64,000 nt of DNA from Labyrinthula sp. Ha. Lineage: Eukaryota; Sar; Bigyra; Labyrinthulida; Labyrinthulaceae. Below the pieces are notes generated by a model. It had not been told where the DNA came from. It worked only from the letters and a program-made list of their open reading frames with translations, and did no database searches. Shown piece after piece: positions 22,954-32,892 of this stretch (position 1 is its first letter; each line of letters begins with the position of its first letter). The position numbers were made by a program, and so were the translations under genes. Where the stretch lies: NCBI GenBank assembly GCA_015227615.1, contig JAALGZ010000014.1, positions 1,054,001 to 1,118,000 on the forward strand, given 5' to 3'.

Positions 22954-24332
22954 TTATGATACAAACACTTTGTATTTTGACGACACTAGGAATCTAGGAA
23001 AAGAGTCATTTGAAATGAAATCAAGAACTTCTACAAGTACATCTTCCACTGTATCAAGAGCTAAACTATGCTGTTCTATTTGCTTCACCAGTTTTAACTT
23101 AGCCTGCATCGATATGTTTACCTGCATGTTAGAAGTCAGTAGCAAGAACTCGTTAATCAATATCTTTTCTTGTATGAAAATGTTATTTTCAGGTGCTGTT
23201 CTAACCTTCATTTCCTTTATTGCCAATAATTTTTGATAAAAAAGAAAATTTTCAACAGCAAATTCTTCTATTAGATGTGCCTTCAAGCATTCTGGACCGC
23301 CTTGTAACTTCAGAAATTCATCTAACTTGACATCAGGTTTCTTTATTCGCATTTCCTCCCATTTGTAAGCTAAGTAAATAGGGAAAGTTACTGATCTGTG
23401 GAATACATAAACTTCAAATACTCCTCAAAGATATAATAAATTATATTGCCCTGTCTCGTACAAATCCCCAGGATCGAAATAAAGCACAATAATCCAAATG
23501 AATCCAAGAGATAAAAACGCCTTGGAAACCAGTCTAAATTCAGCAACCAGAAAAATAGGTTCAGGATACTTTGCAACCTTCATACCTAGTAGATTGTGAG
23601 CAAGAAATGCAGGAAGAAAAGCAAGAAACAACTTCAAATGATAGCCTCAAGGCACTTCACAGCCCATGCACGTGTTAATACCAGTTACCAGGAAATTTAA
23701 CATAGTGCATAGGATGAACGCAACAAGGAAAAGCTGCTCTGAATATCGCGTTGAACAAGTCTTATTATACAGGGAGAGCTTCTCAGCGCAGGATTTTCTT
23801 GAATTTAGGCTTAGGCCATTTGAAGCAGTACTCTTAGAAAAGTACATAAAATTAAAGAATTTTTAAAATACATCCGGCTTGGATACAGCTATGACAGATG
23901 AACCTTTGATATTACCTGATGAATGTGCTTCATGAGCAGCAGTTAAATAATACTCAGCAAGGAACTTGCTTCTGTTCATTCTTGCATAGAAAATTACTCC
24001 GGTTGCTATTTCTGAAAACAATCCCGAAGTTCCCTCCAAAAGAAAAGCATTTTCCGTTATAAAGCAAGTAAACTTTCCTCTTCCAAGGTATTCTCTGATC
24101 AAGAATAAGTTCCACGGACATATAATTATAATTGACGTAAGCAAGACGCTTCTCTGCTTCAATGCGCCACACCACCTCCTGCAGCACAAGAACCATACAA
24201 AAAGAAATGGTATGGGCAATACTGAAAGTATATATGTCAGAAGAGCTAGAACTATAAAAGAGGTATTCAATTACCTATTAATCTTATGTTTTTGTCTATC
24301 TCTGGGTGTTCAATATTTGGACAGATTTCCAT
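22954..24332 (-). CDS. Seven-transmembrane receptor-like protein with C-terminal RGS domain
   Basis: About 409 residues in six exons: 24275-24332, 23872-24251, 23656-23832, 23488-23631, 23422-23450 and 22954-23395. Introns are 23, 39, 24, 37 and 26 nt. The N-terminus MEICPNIEHPEIDK precedes hydrophobic helices; conserved patches parallel plant RGS1 in order: CPWNLFLI, FLLEGTSGL, INTCMGC and AEFRLVSKAFL. Residues from about 275 form an RGS domain (ENFLFYQKLLAI, INEFLL, and a C-terminal SFPRFLVSSKY). RGS domains speed GTP hydrolysis by G-alpha; in plants the 7TM-RGS protein at the plasma membrane restrains a self-activating G-alpha in sugar signalling. The junction between helices 6 and 7 (23422-23487) is the least certain part: a 37-nt intron with a weak acceptor is needed there, and an adjacent frame is also open. 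A copia element lies 185 bp upstream. Confidence 0.8.
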
Positions 24333-24517
24333 TTCCACTAACCTCCATGAAAAGCGACTAACGGATAAATCTTACCTGAGGCGATACTTCAGAATAATTA
24401 GAAACAGCAAAACATTTTAGTTTTCATAATAGCAGTCATATAAAGGCACTGCAAAGCATCACTTTAAGGCCTCTTTTCTTTTTTTCATGTAATTTCGCAT
24501 CAACAAAAAGTATGGTT

Positions 24518-24626
24518 TGTTGTAGTAAGTCTTTGGTTTTCTAGACAAATTCTTAGTTAGTTAGTTGCTCTGTCTTAAACAGCCAATAGTACTGAAGACT
24601 ACAAGTTACTCACTAGCAACCACAAC
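24518..24626 (-). repeat. 3' LTR of the copia element
   Basis: Matches 28609-28718 with about seven differences and has the same TGTTG...CAACA ends. The end of the pol coding region runs into it. Confidence 0.9.
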
Positions 24627-27600
24627 ATCCTCCTCTTCTTCTGTACTGTTCTTTTTAGCACATGTCTTCATTAAAGCATTTCTGTGAATCTTTAACTTCG
24701 AAAATCCCAATGCTTTGGTGAACATGTCGGCCTGTAACTCATTAGTGTTTTTGTAACTAAGATTAATCTTTCCCATGTTAATCAACTCTTGTACAACATG
24801 AAACTTTAACTCAATGTGCTTGGTTCTGTCAAGACTTCCTTTGGAGCTTCCAATTAAGATTGCTCCCATGTTGTCATTGTAAACATTGATTGGCTTCGTG
24901 TACTTCAACCCAAGAAACTCTAGAACATTAGCGATGTACCTGAGTGGTTTGGTAGCTTCTGCAATTCCAATGTACTCTGCCTCCGTAGATGACATTGCTG
25001 TTAACGGTTCCAACTTAGATCTGTACAAAATGGGTGCATTGTTAACCTTGATCAAGTAGCCGTAAACTGATTTCTTCTTAGGTCCCATTGCAAATGATGC
25101 ATCAACCTCCATTTCAAGCTTTAGGGCGTCCTCACTAATGGTTTTGAAACACAAGCTCAAGTTCTTTGTGTCTACCAAGTACTTCATCACGCGTCTAACT
25201 AGCTTCAAATCAGTCGTCGTAGCACATGAAGTTCTTCTACTCATTGCATGAACAGCAAAACAAATGTCAGGTCTAGTTCCTAAAGCAATGTGCAACAAAC
25301 TTCCTAGAACAGATTGAAAAGGTCTAAGATCTTCTAGTGGTTTACCTGATGCATTCTCTAACTTAAGATTCTCTTGTAGTGGTACGTTAACACTCCTCTT
25401 CTCAAGATCAACTACCGCTTCAGCTTTCTCAATCTTCATTCGTTGATGAACATGAATGCCTCCTCTAGTGTAGTTCAACTCGAGTCCAAGAAACATCCTT
25501 GGATTTAGCTCTTTTCTTATCTCAAATCGTTGTTCCACCTGTTGCTCAAACTCATCCAACTCCACATTACTCTTTCCAATGTGTAGGATGTCATCCACAA
25601 ACAAACACAAAAAACATTTTGTTTCGCTTGTACAGACATGGATCTACAGGGCAATTGACAAACCCAACTTATTTTAGAAACTCATCAATGCAAACATTCC
25701 AATTTCTAGGTGAACTTCGAAGGCCGTAGATTGAAGATGTAGTCCTCCAACAGTTGCTGCCATCGTTCTTAGGATGTCCAGCAGGGAGTCTTAAGTAAAC
25801 CTCTTTCTCAGACTTTCCGTAGAGGTAAGCATTTTTCACATCCAAACTTCTGATCTTCCAACCCTTCGATGCAGCAACTGAGATCAACAACCTTACAATC
25901 TCAAAACGACCTGTTGGGGCGTAGTTGTCTTCATCGTCAGTAGGTTTCTCTAGATCACCTCTTACTGCAAGTCTAACTTTCTTTCTCCCACTGTCTTTGA
26001 TGGTGAACAGCTCTTTCAATGGCAATGGTTTCACACCGACAGGAACATCTCGCAACTGGACAACATCAAACTCGCCGATGCATTCCAAACTTTCAACTTC
26101 TTGGTTGTACGCTTTTAACCATTCAGTTGCATCTTTTTTTCCAGTGATTTGCGCAAAATTTTTAGGAGGAAGTAGTTCAAGAGCCTTAGCAGTAAATCCA
26201 ACAGCATTGCGAACCCGTTTCCCTTCAACTACGTTACCTGCATCAATTTCTGACCATCTAGGCCCAATTGGCACACTCTGAGGCGTTGATTCATTAGTTG
26301 ATTGGTGTGGTTCACTTTCCTCTTCTTCTTGAGGTGCATCAGTCTCGGCATCCACATCATTTGGCTCAATTAAGCTAAATTCCGTTTGCGTTTTTCCTGA
26401 AACCGCTTCATTTTCAATGACCCGTTTGAAAAACCGACCAGACCGTGCACTTCCTACTTTATTAGTGTCCATCCAGTAGACCAAGTTCTCTCTGCCCTTG
26501 TAACCCAAGAAGATTGCCTTTCTTCCTTTCATTTCACCTTTCTTCTGCTGTTTTCCAGATCTAGCTGCACCCAATCTTCCAAACTCAAAGAGATGATTAA
26601 CTTGAGGTTTTCGTAGGTACATTAACTCAAAAGGAGTCTTCGCTTCCGGAGTTACACGAGAAAATTGTCTGTTGTGCAAGTAGGTAAAACATCTAGCAGC
26701 GTAAGGCCAGTAATCAGTTGTCAATCCAGAGTCAATGAGTAGCACTTTGTAGCCATCCTGCAATGTGCGATTCCAACGTTCCACTGTCCCATTCATCGAG
26801 GGATGGTACTTTGGCGACACATCATGAACTACTCCCAGGTTCTCAAATTCTTCCTTCAGTGATGACTTAGCAAACTTATTTCCTTGATCCATCTTAAAGT
26901 TGATCAGCTTGCTAGATGTTCAATTTATCAGCCTCTTCAGCCAAACCTTAATCACCTCGGTTATTTGTGTTTTTTTGTAAATGGAAAACTACACTTACGC
27001 TTAGTCTATTCGTCAACAAAAGCGTACATGAATGTAAAACAATCTTTTCCGGTTTGCAATGGACGAACAAGATCTGCATGAACTTTTTCAAATCTTCTAG
27101 TTGCTTTAAACTTGTGAACTTTTGTCGTACCAGGGGTCATCTTTTCAGACAACTTTCCTAAGTCACACTCTAAGCATTGGTTCCATTTTTTGAACCTTTC
27201 TTTTGGAAGTCCTTCAACCAATCCATGTTTCTACATCCCCATAATTTTCTGGTAAGATGGATGTCCAAGCTTACGATGCCACTCCATGGTTGTGTCAGGT
27301 GTCGAACCTAGCTTCACAACATTAGTTTTGACTGTAAATGACAACCAGTACAGCTCGTTTTGACCTCTTTTAGCAACCAACTTATGGGTTTTTGTTTCAT
27401 CAACAATCTCAGCTCGATCCTTCACAAACTTAGTGGACCAACCCTTGTCTGCTAATAAGCCTGTGGAAACAATCATGTTTTGGTTTAAGTTCTCATCGAA
27501 AGCAACATTTTTATGTCTTACACTCAATCCAGTTTCTGTTAATCCTACAAAGTCTCCAATGTAATTTACAAGAACAAATCCTGACAACGTCTCAACAACT

Positions 27601-28608
27601 AAAGGTTCTTTAAGGCGTCTTAAGTTTGTCATTAGCTCTTTTCTTCAGTACACATGAAGAGTAGCACCAGAATCTAATCAAAAATGGATTTCATTTGACT
27701 TCTGAGTACCACCATGAGCTCCAATTAAGCAAATCTCTGTTTTTTCGTATAGACCTAACCCACTAAGATCAACCGTTTCCTTGGTGGAACAAACCTTCTT
27801 CACTTGTTCTTTTTTCTTGTTAGGGCAGTCGAAACTTTTGTGGCCAGTTTTCTTACAGTTCCAGCAACATGGACATCTAAATTTGAGATGACCTTCCTTC
27901 TTACAAATTGGGCACTTTTTCTTCTTAATGCTTTGCTTAGCTGGAGCAGCACTTGTAACCTGCGCCTTTAGCACAGCTCTAGTGTCACGTAGACTACTCA
28001 AAACAGTAGCTCTTTGCATCACTTTAACTAGAATTTTTTCCATTTCGTAAGAATTGTCAGCACTCCTGAACATCTTTTCTGTACGAATGTTCAAAACTAG
28101 TTCATTAAACTCTGCTGGTAGCAAGGAAAACAACTTCAAAGCCTGTTGAGAGTTTGAAACACTCCCCCCTGCATGCTTCAGTTTCTTCACAACAACTTTA
28201 AATTTGGTTACTGTCAGAAGAACATCTGGTCCAGCCTCAAGTTGCTCTAACTCGCGCTCAGCTTCTTGCAGTTTCACATCCTCAGAAGTTACACAAACCA
28301 ACTGAAGTTCTTTCCAAGCCTCTTGAACACTCTCAAACATTAAACAAAGATCTTCTAAATCTCCCTCTACACACCTTACTAGGTCACTAAACGCTCCAGC
28401 TGCCTGTCTCTCAAACTTTTCCAACTCTTTGCGACCTTCTGGTACAGTTTTGGCACCAGTTACAATCCCCCAAGTTGCCGTGCGAAGAAAGTGCAGCTTC
28501 ATTTTCTTCGCCCACGTGGCGTAATTCTTGGCTTCTGTGAGTTTTGACGGTAGTTCAACTTTTTAAGACAGTTCCATGTATTTCTGCGCTTAGTTTAGGC
28601 TCTTAACC

Positions 28609-28718
28609 TGTTGTAGTAAGTCTTTGGTTTTCTAGAGAAAATTTTAGTTAGTTAGTTGCTCTGTCCTAAACAGCCAAAAGTACTGAAGACTACAAGTTAG
28701 TCACTAGCAACAACAACA
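28609..28718 (-). repeat. 5' LTR of the copia element
   Basis: Begins TGTTGTAGTAAG when read on the plus strand and ends CAACAACA; near-identical to 24518-24626. Short LTRs of about 110 bp are at the low end for copia elements. Confidence 0.9.
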
Positions 28719-28747
28719 TGGTTGCCATTTGTTAATGCCATGCTGTA

Positions 28748-29012
28748 TCAAATCACTATTCGCATTAGGATATCTTTCTTTTTTTCTCTTATAAAGACTT
28801 TCTCATAACTTTTTGAAAAATCCTTTATACTTGCTTGGACTATAACGAGTATGAGGTGTGTAAACGTACACAAAATAATAGTTTTCTTAACATTTCCTCT
28901 AACAGCGAAAAATTTTTCTTCGTTTTCCATAAGCGCGTCATCTTTCTTTAAAATGGGCCCAAGTAGATCGCTAAGAAGTTTTGATTCTTTAATTTTCTCC
29001 AGTTTGGACCTT
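28748..29012 (-). other. Possible terminal exons of an unrecognised small gene
   Basis: A minus-strand frame of about 77 codons becomes continuous after removing a 30-nt GT-AG intron at 28840-28869 (GTACGT...TTATAG), preceded by an ACAG acceptor at 29013-29015. The peptide is Lys-rich with no known motif. Length alone is close to what chance allows, and no first exon with ATG could be joined in phase, so this is weak. Confidence 0.25.
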
Positions 29013-29504
29013 CTGTTTCAGTGATTAGACACTTTAAATTAGAGCAATACGAGTTCTGAAGCCATTGTGCGACTGAGCCTTTTTATTTTTTTAAGAATAT
29101 TACACTTAGCTGACCAACTAGAACTTTAGAATTTGGGGACCCAGGTTTCTGTAAGGTATTGGAGCCAATGTTCTCTGTGAGTACCCGTAGTGCAAACCTA
29201 GTTTCGTTATCTGTGACATGTCAAATCTTTTTAGACTAATTGTGCAAAGTCTCCACTATTGCTCTGATGCTGAAGACGTCTCCTGCTGCAAATCTTATAC
29301 TTCACTGTTGTTTTACATTTTCAAATTCCCACGAGTCTTATCAATTGATATCAATAACAAATACACCTTAACTCTTACATACTTTGATATGGCATTACCC
29401 AAAATATTAAACTAATTTCAATAGCAAGATTTTATAATTGTGAGAAAGAAAAAGAGTTTAGTTTCCAGAAAAAAAACGAATTCTTAGCGTATGATAAGCC
29501 AGTA

Positions 29505-30620
29505 ATGACTACTGAATCCAGCGTAATATATATTCCAACTGTTGAGGATGTGTTTCTTTGTTATGTGGAAAACTTTTAGGTAAAGAAAACAAGTTGTAGG
29601 GAGTGGTTCAAGTCATTGGAAATGTTTTACGAAAACAGTGCACCGGGTTTGAATAGATTCTTGCTAAAAACAGAGTTCATTGCATTGGATGATCAATTCC
29701 TTAATTATCTGTCCTCTGATGGAGTAAAACTTCCTAAATTAGCTAATATCGCAAGGAACTTGATTTCTGATTGCGACCCAAGGTTCGATTCTGATGAAGA
29801 AGCATCAGAAACTTCTTCAGAATCTTCAGATGAAGAAAATAAATATAATTTTGAGGAACTAGAACTTAAAATAATCGAGAACATAAAAAACTTAGGCGGA
29901 AAAGTTTTCTGTAAATTAAATTGGACAGCACCTGTTGATGCGGATTGGTTAACAGGATCATCTTGCTGTCAATCTAGTGGAGAAATATTGCTGTTGCTGA
30001 AAAGCTCCGATCTCGTTCAGCATGATTTATCGCAGCCATTTAACCACATTAAGAATATGGAAATCATTCCAAAATTAAATTACGATCTTGTGTTAAAAAA
30101 ATGGGCTAATCTAAATCCAGCACAAGAATTCCGAATATACATAGCCGAAGGAAAAATGAAATTAATATCTCAAAGACACTCGCATTTCTTCTTTGAACAC
30201 CTATCGAGTGGTACCCTGCAAGAACAAATTCGAGAAAAGATTATATCTTTTTATGAAAAGGTCATTCTACCTGGTTTTCAACAAGCCTCTCGATTAGAGT
30301 TTTATTCTTTTGATATTTATATTGACAAGAGTAATAGGATCTGGTTGATAGATATAAATCATTTTATCCCTTTTCAAAAAGATGGAGAAACATATATATC
30401 TGATCTTATACAAGAAACAGATTTATTTCATAATGGGGCTGAAGTCTTGTTCAAAGTAGTGCAAAACAGAAAAGAGGCAGATAAATTTTCAGGAAAATAT
30501 TCTACAAATAAAGTTCCTCTTGAGCTTTTGACAGGAGATTTATCATCTGAGACTGTTCGAATGCTGGAAGAGAAGTTAAAAGAGCGAAAGATAGAAGATC
30601 AGTTTCTTGTTAAACCTTAA
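29505..30620 (+). CDS. CDC123: CDC123/D123 family protein (eIF2 assembly factor)
   Basis: 361 residues. CDC123 is an ATP-grasp-fold chaperone that joins eIF2-gamma to eIF2-alpha in translation-initiation control. Seen: KLNWTAPVDADW, LLLKSSD-x-x-x-x-DL, EFRIYIAEGKMKLISQR and DIYIDKSNRIWLIDINHF, all in the family order, plus an acidic Ser-rich insert (DSDEEASETSSESSDEE) after the N-terminal block. The ATG at 29616 would cut off the conserved Cys-x-x-Trp-Phe start. I instead place the start at 29505 with a 15-codon first exon and a 30-nt intron at 29550-29579 (GTGTTT...CTTTTAG), giving EDVKKTSCREWFKSL, which matches the family N-terminus. The stop codon lies inside the 3' end of the opposite-strand VTC1-like gene, an 11-bp overlap. 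Confidence 0.92.
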
Positions 30621-31017
30621 TGATGGTAGTGTGAGAAAGATAGACAGAGTACACAACTCCAAGCATTAAGACAATCACGGTTCCAAGGATCACAGGAGGT
30701 GCCGGATTATCATATCCTTCTCCAGATTTCAATCTGAGCAACGAGTTTCTTTTACGAAACGTGTAAATAGCGTGCACACAAAAGAAAATAGAAACCGCCA
30801 AGAGTACTAGTGCTATTCCTTTGATTGGGTTGCTATCCCCCTCGTTTAGCTGTGGAGATAATTGAGAAACACCAAGCAGGCCAGATCCAACTGATCCAAT
30901 AGTTACAGAAGTGTGAAGCCATTTGAGAAATGTTCTTTCGTTTGAAAAGAAAACTTTTGGATCAATTGTTGTCATTTTGTTTCTTGGTCTGCATGGTAAT
31001 GCTACATTGTGTCTCAT
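30610..31017 (-). CDS. VTC1-like membrane subunit of the polyphosphate polymerase complex (DUF202)
   Basis: 135 residues in one exon. VTC1 is the small three-helix membrane subunit of the vacuolar transporter chaperone complex, which makes polyphosphate and feeds it into acidocalcisomes or vacuoles. Seen: an N-terminal VALPCRP segment comparable to yeast VTC1 IALPTRV, the signature DPKVFFSNERTFLKWLH, then three hydrophobic helices (about 40-56, 70-88 and 110-130). Length is typical. The catalytic VTC4 subunit is not in this window. The gene overlaps CDC123 tail to tail and is divergent from AFG1 with only 39 bp between start codons. The ATG at 31017 is chosen because the ALP block follows it. 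Confidence 0.9.
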   Translation of the reverse strand: MRHNVALPCRPRNKMTTIDPKVFFSNERTFLKWLHTSVTIGSVGSGLLGVSQLSPQLNEGDSNPIKGIALVLLAVSIFFCVHAIYTFRKRNSLLRLKSGEGYDNPAPPVILGTVIVLMLGVVYSVYLSHTTIIKV

Positions 31018-31056
31018 AATTAGCCTATAAGAAGCAGCAGAGAAAAGTGAAAAAAA
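31018..31056. promoter_or_regulatory. 39-bp divergent start-to-start spacer
   Basis: This is the only DNA between the VTC1-like and AFG1-like start codons, so it must hold both 5' leaders and probably overlapping promoters, unless transcripts start inside the neighbouring gene. No TATA box or other motif is evident. Confidence 0.5.
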
Positions 31057-32892
31057 ATGTTTTGCAGCGTAAACAATGGGCTAAGAGCCATCTACCCATT
31101 TATCGTAACAAGAAAGCAAATTTTGCTAACTCTTTCAACATCTTCTCAGATAAAAATACCTTCTATAGTGGAGTCTCGAGTACAAACACCAACAGAGAAG
31201 TATACATCTCTAGTGAACTCAAATAAAGTAAAAGAAGACCAGGCACAGCTGAACGCTCTAAGATTATTGGACGAACTATTTGATAATATTATAAGGTTTG
31301 AATCTAGACGTGAAAATTCAGAAAAGGAGCTGAAATCTATCAACGAGGAACTTATGATCTTGAACTCTAAGGAAATTAAATCGAAGGAAGCCGAGGCTGG
31401 CAGTAAAACAAATTCTTGGTTTTATGGAGAGTCGCGAAATATCTCTCTATTTGGAAACTTATTCTCTAACTCAAATCAGATAGATAAGATTTTCTCTGAG
31501 AAAGACAAAAGTCGGCAAACGTTGTTGCGGAAGAAGCGAAACGAGCTTGATGTCCCAAAAGGTTTGTACATTTACGGAAGCCCTGGATCAGGAAAAACTT
31601 ATATAATGGATTTATTTTACAATTGTTTACCAGAAAATATAAAATCTGTATCCAAAAGGGTTCATTTCAACGAGTTTATGTTGGATGTGCATCGAACATT
31701 GCACCGACTCCAGAAAAAAGGAATTGTTGGAGATGAAATGATGGCTACTTGTGTTGAGAATATACAGCATGAAGCTAAAATTTTGTGTTTTGATGAGTTT
31801 CAGGTAACTGACATTGCTGATGCAATGATAATGAAGCAGCTTTTCACTAACTTGTACAACACTGGTGTTATAACTGTAATGACATCAAACAGGGCTCCTG
31901 ATGAATTATACAAGAATGGAATCCAGCGAGACCTTTTTATACCTTTCATTGACCAAGTGAAAAGAGACTGGAAAGTTCTGCAAATGATCTCTAACATCGA
32001 CTACCGAAAAATTTTGATCTTGCCAAATAAGCTGGAAAAAAATACAACAGTCACGCTATTTTTCAGCGAAAAGGATCCTGATTATGAAGATCTGTGGGGG
32101 AAATTTACGCCTAATGGAACCCTAAGAGATCCTTTGTATCTCAATGTCCAAGGAAGAAAACTTATTGTCCCAAAAGTTAGTGCTACATATGATGTAGCAA
32201 GATTTGATTTTGATGACCTCTGTAGTAAACCCTTAGGTCCAGGAGATTATGCAGCTATTGCTATGAATTTTCACACGGTTTTCATTGACAATATTCCTCA
32301 ACTAAATTTAAACAAGGTGAATCAGATGAGAAGGTTTATAACCTTAGTAGATACGTTGTATGACCAAAATGTGGTTATTGTAGCCTCAAGTCCAGTATCT
32401 ATAGATGAAATTCTAGTAAAGGAAATTGAAGGTAAAAAAGTGGATTCAGAGAATGAAGCAGCAGAGCTTAACTTGCAGGAAACGGATCTTCTAGGTACGG
32501 CAGAGTATGTACCTTCTCAAGGTAATGTAGATGAAGTTTTTGCAATGGATCGAACATTAAGTAGGCTCCATGAAATGCAGCAGCCACGCTACTTAGAATA
32601 TATCGAGCAAAGAGTGCAGAAACAGATTGAGGGAACAAACAGCTTGAAGTTTTTTAATGAGCTTGGGGATGTTAAGGAGAGCATGCAGCTTGTTTTTAAG
32701 AGGTATGATTTAAATCAAAATGGTGTGTTGGAGTTTTCAGAGGCAAAAAGGTTCATGGAGGAGTACAGTTTATATAAGAGGGGATTTAAAGAAGTTTCGA
32801 AAGATGAGATTGAAATTATTGTTTCTTCTGAACCAGTTGACGAAGAAGAGTTTATAGAAGGAATAGAAGATAGAAGACTAGAGTGGATGTGA
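31057..32892 (+). CDS. AFG1/LACE1-type mitochondrial AAA-like ATPase with C-terminal EF-hand
   Basis: 611 residues, single exon. AFG1 proteins are mitochondrial inner-membrane P-loop ATPases linked to turnover of respiratory-chain subunits. Seen: a basic, Ser/Thr-rich N-terminus fitting a mitochondrial presequence, Walker A GSPGSGKT (174-181), Walker B KILCFDEFQVTD (C244-F245-D246-E247), the conserved TSNRAPDELY segment, and the FDDLCSKPLGPGDY segment. Unlike yeast and human AFG1, the chain continues past the ATPase for about 120 residues and contains a canonical EF-hand loop DLNQNGVLEFSE (551-562) with Asp, Asn, Asn, Gly and Glu at the proper positions; no second loop is obvious. Calcium control of the ATPase is inference. 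Confidence 0.92.
   Translation: MFCSVNNGLRAIYPFIVTRKQILLTLSTSSQIKIPSIVESRVQTPTEKYTSLVNSNKVKEDQAQLNALRLLDELFDNIIRFESRRENSEKELKSINEELMILNSKEIKSKEAEAGSKTNSWFYGESRNISLFGNLFSNSNQIDKIFSEKDKSRQTLLRKKRNELDVPKGLYIYGSPGSGKTYIMDLFYNCLPENIKSVSKRVHFNEFMLDVHRTLHRLQKKGIVGDEMMATCVENIQHEAKILCFDEFQVTDIADAMIMKQLFTNLYNTGVITVMTSNRAPDELYKNGIQRDLFIPFIDQVKRDWKVLQMISNIDYRKILILPNKLEKNTTVTLFFSEKDPDYEDLWGKFTPNGTLRDPLYLNVQGRKLIVPKVSATYDVARFDFDDLCSKPLGPGDYAAIAMNFHTVFIDNIPQLNLNKVNQMRRFITLVDTLYDQNVVIVASSPVSIDEILVKEIEGKKVDSENEAAELNLQETDLLGTAEYVPSQGNVDEVFAMDRTLSRLHEMQQPRYLEYIEQRVQKQIEGTNSLKFFNELGDVKESMQLVFKRYDLNQNGVLEFSEAKRFMEEYSLYKRGFKEVSKDEIEIIVSSEPVDEEEFIEGIEDRRLEWM

Larger units (their letters stand above)
24518..28718 (-). 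mobile_element. Ty1/copia LTR retrotransposon, degraded
   Basis: A 4.2-kb minus-strand element with 109/110-bp LTRs that begin TGTTG and end CAACA, flanked by the perfect 5-bp duplication TGGTT (24513-24517, 28719-28723). Parts in transcription order: gag with two CCHC-like knuckles (about 27.7-28.5 kb), a GAG-pre-integrase zinc region (WHRKLGHPS, about 27.25 kb), integrase core (about 26.3-27.2 kb), reverse transcriptase with FVDD (about 25.5-26.1 kb) and copia-type RNase H (about 24.7-25.0 kb). This integrase-before-RT order defines Ty1/copia. The coding region is broken in roughly four or five places, so it is a fossil. The LTRs differ at about 6 percent of sites, so it is neither very recent nor ancient. 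Confidence 0.95.
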
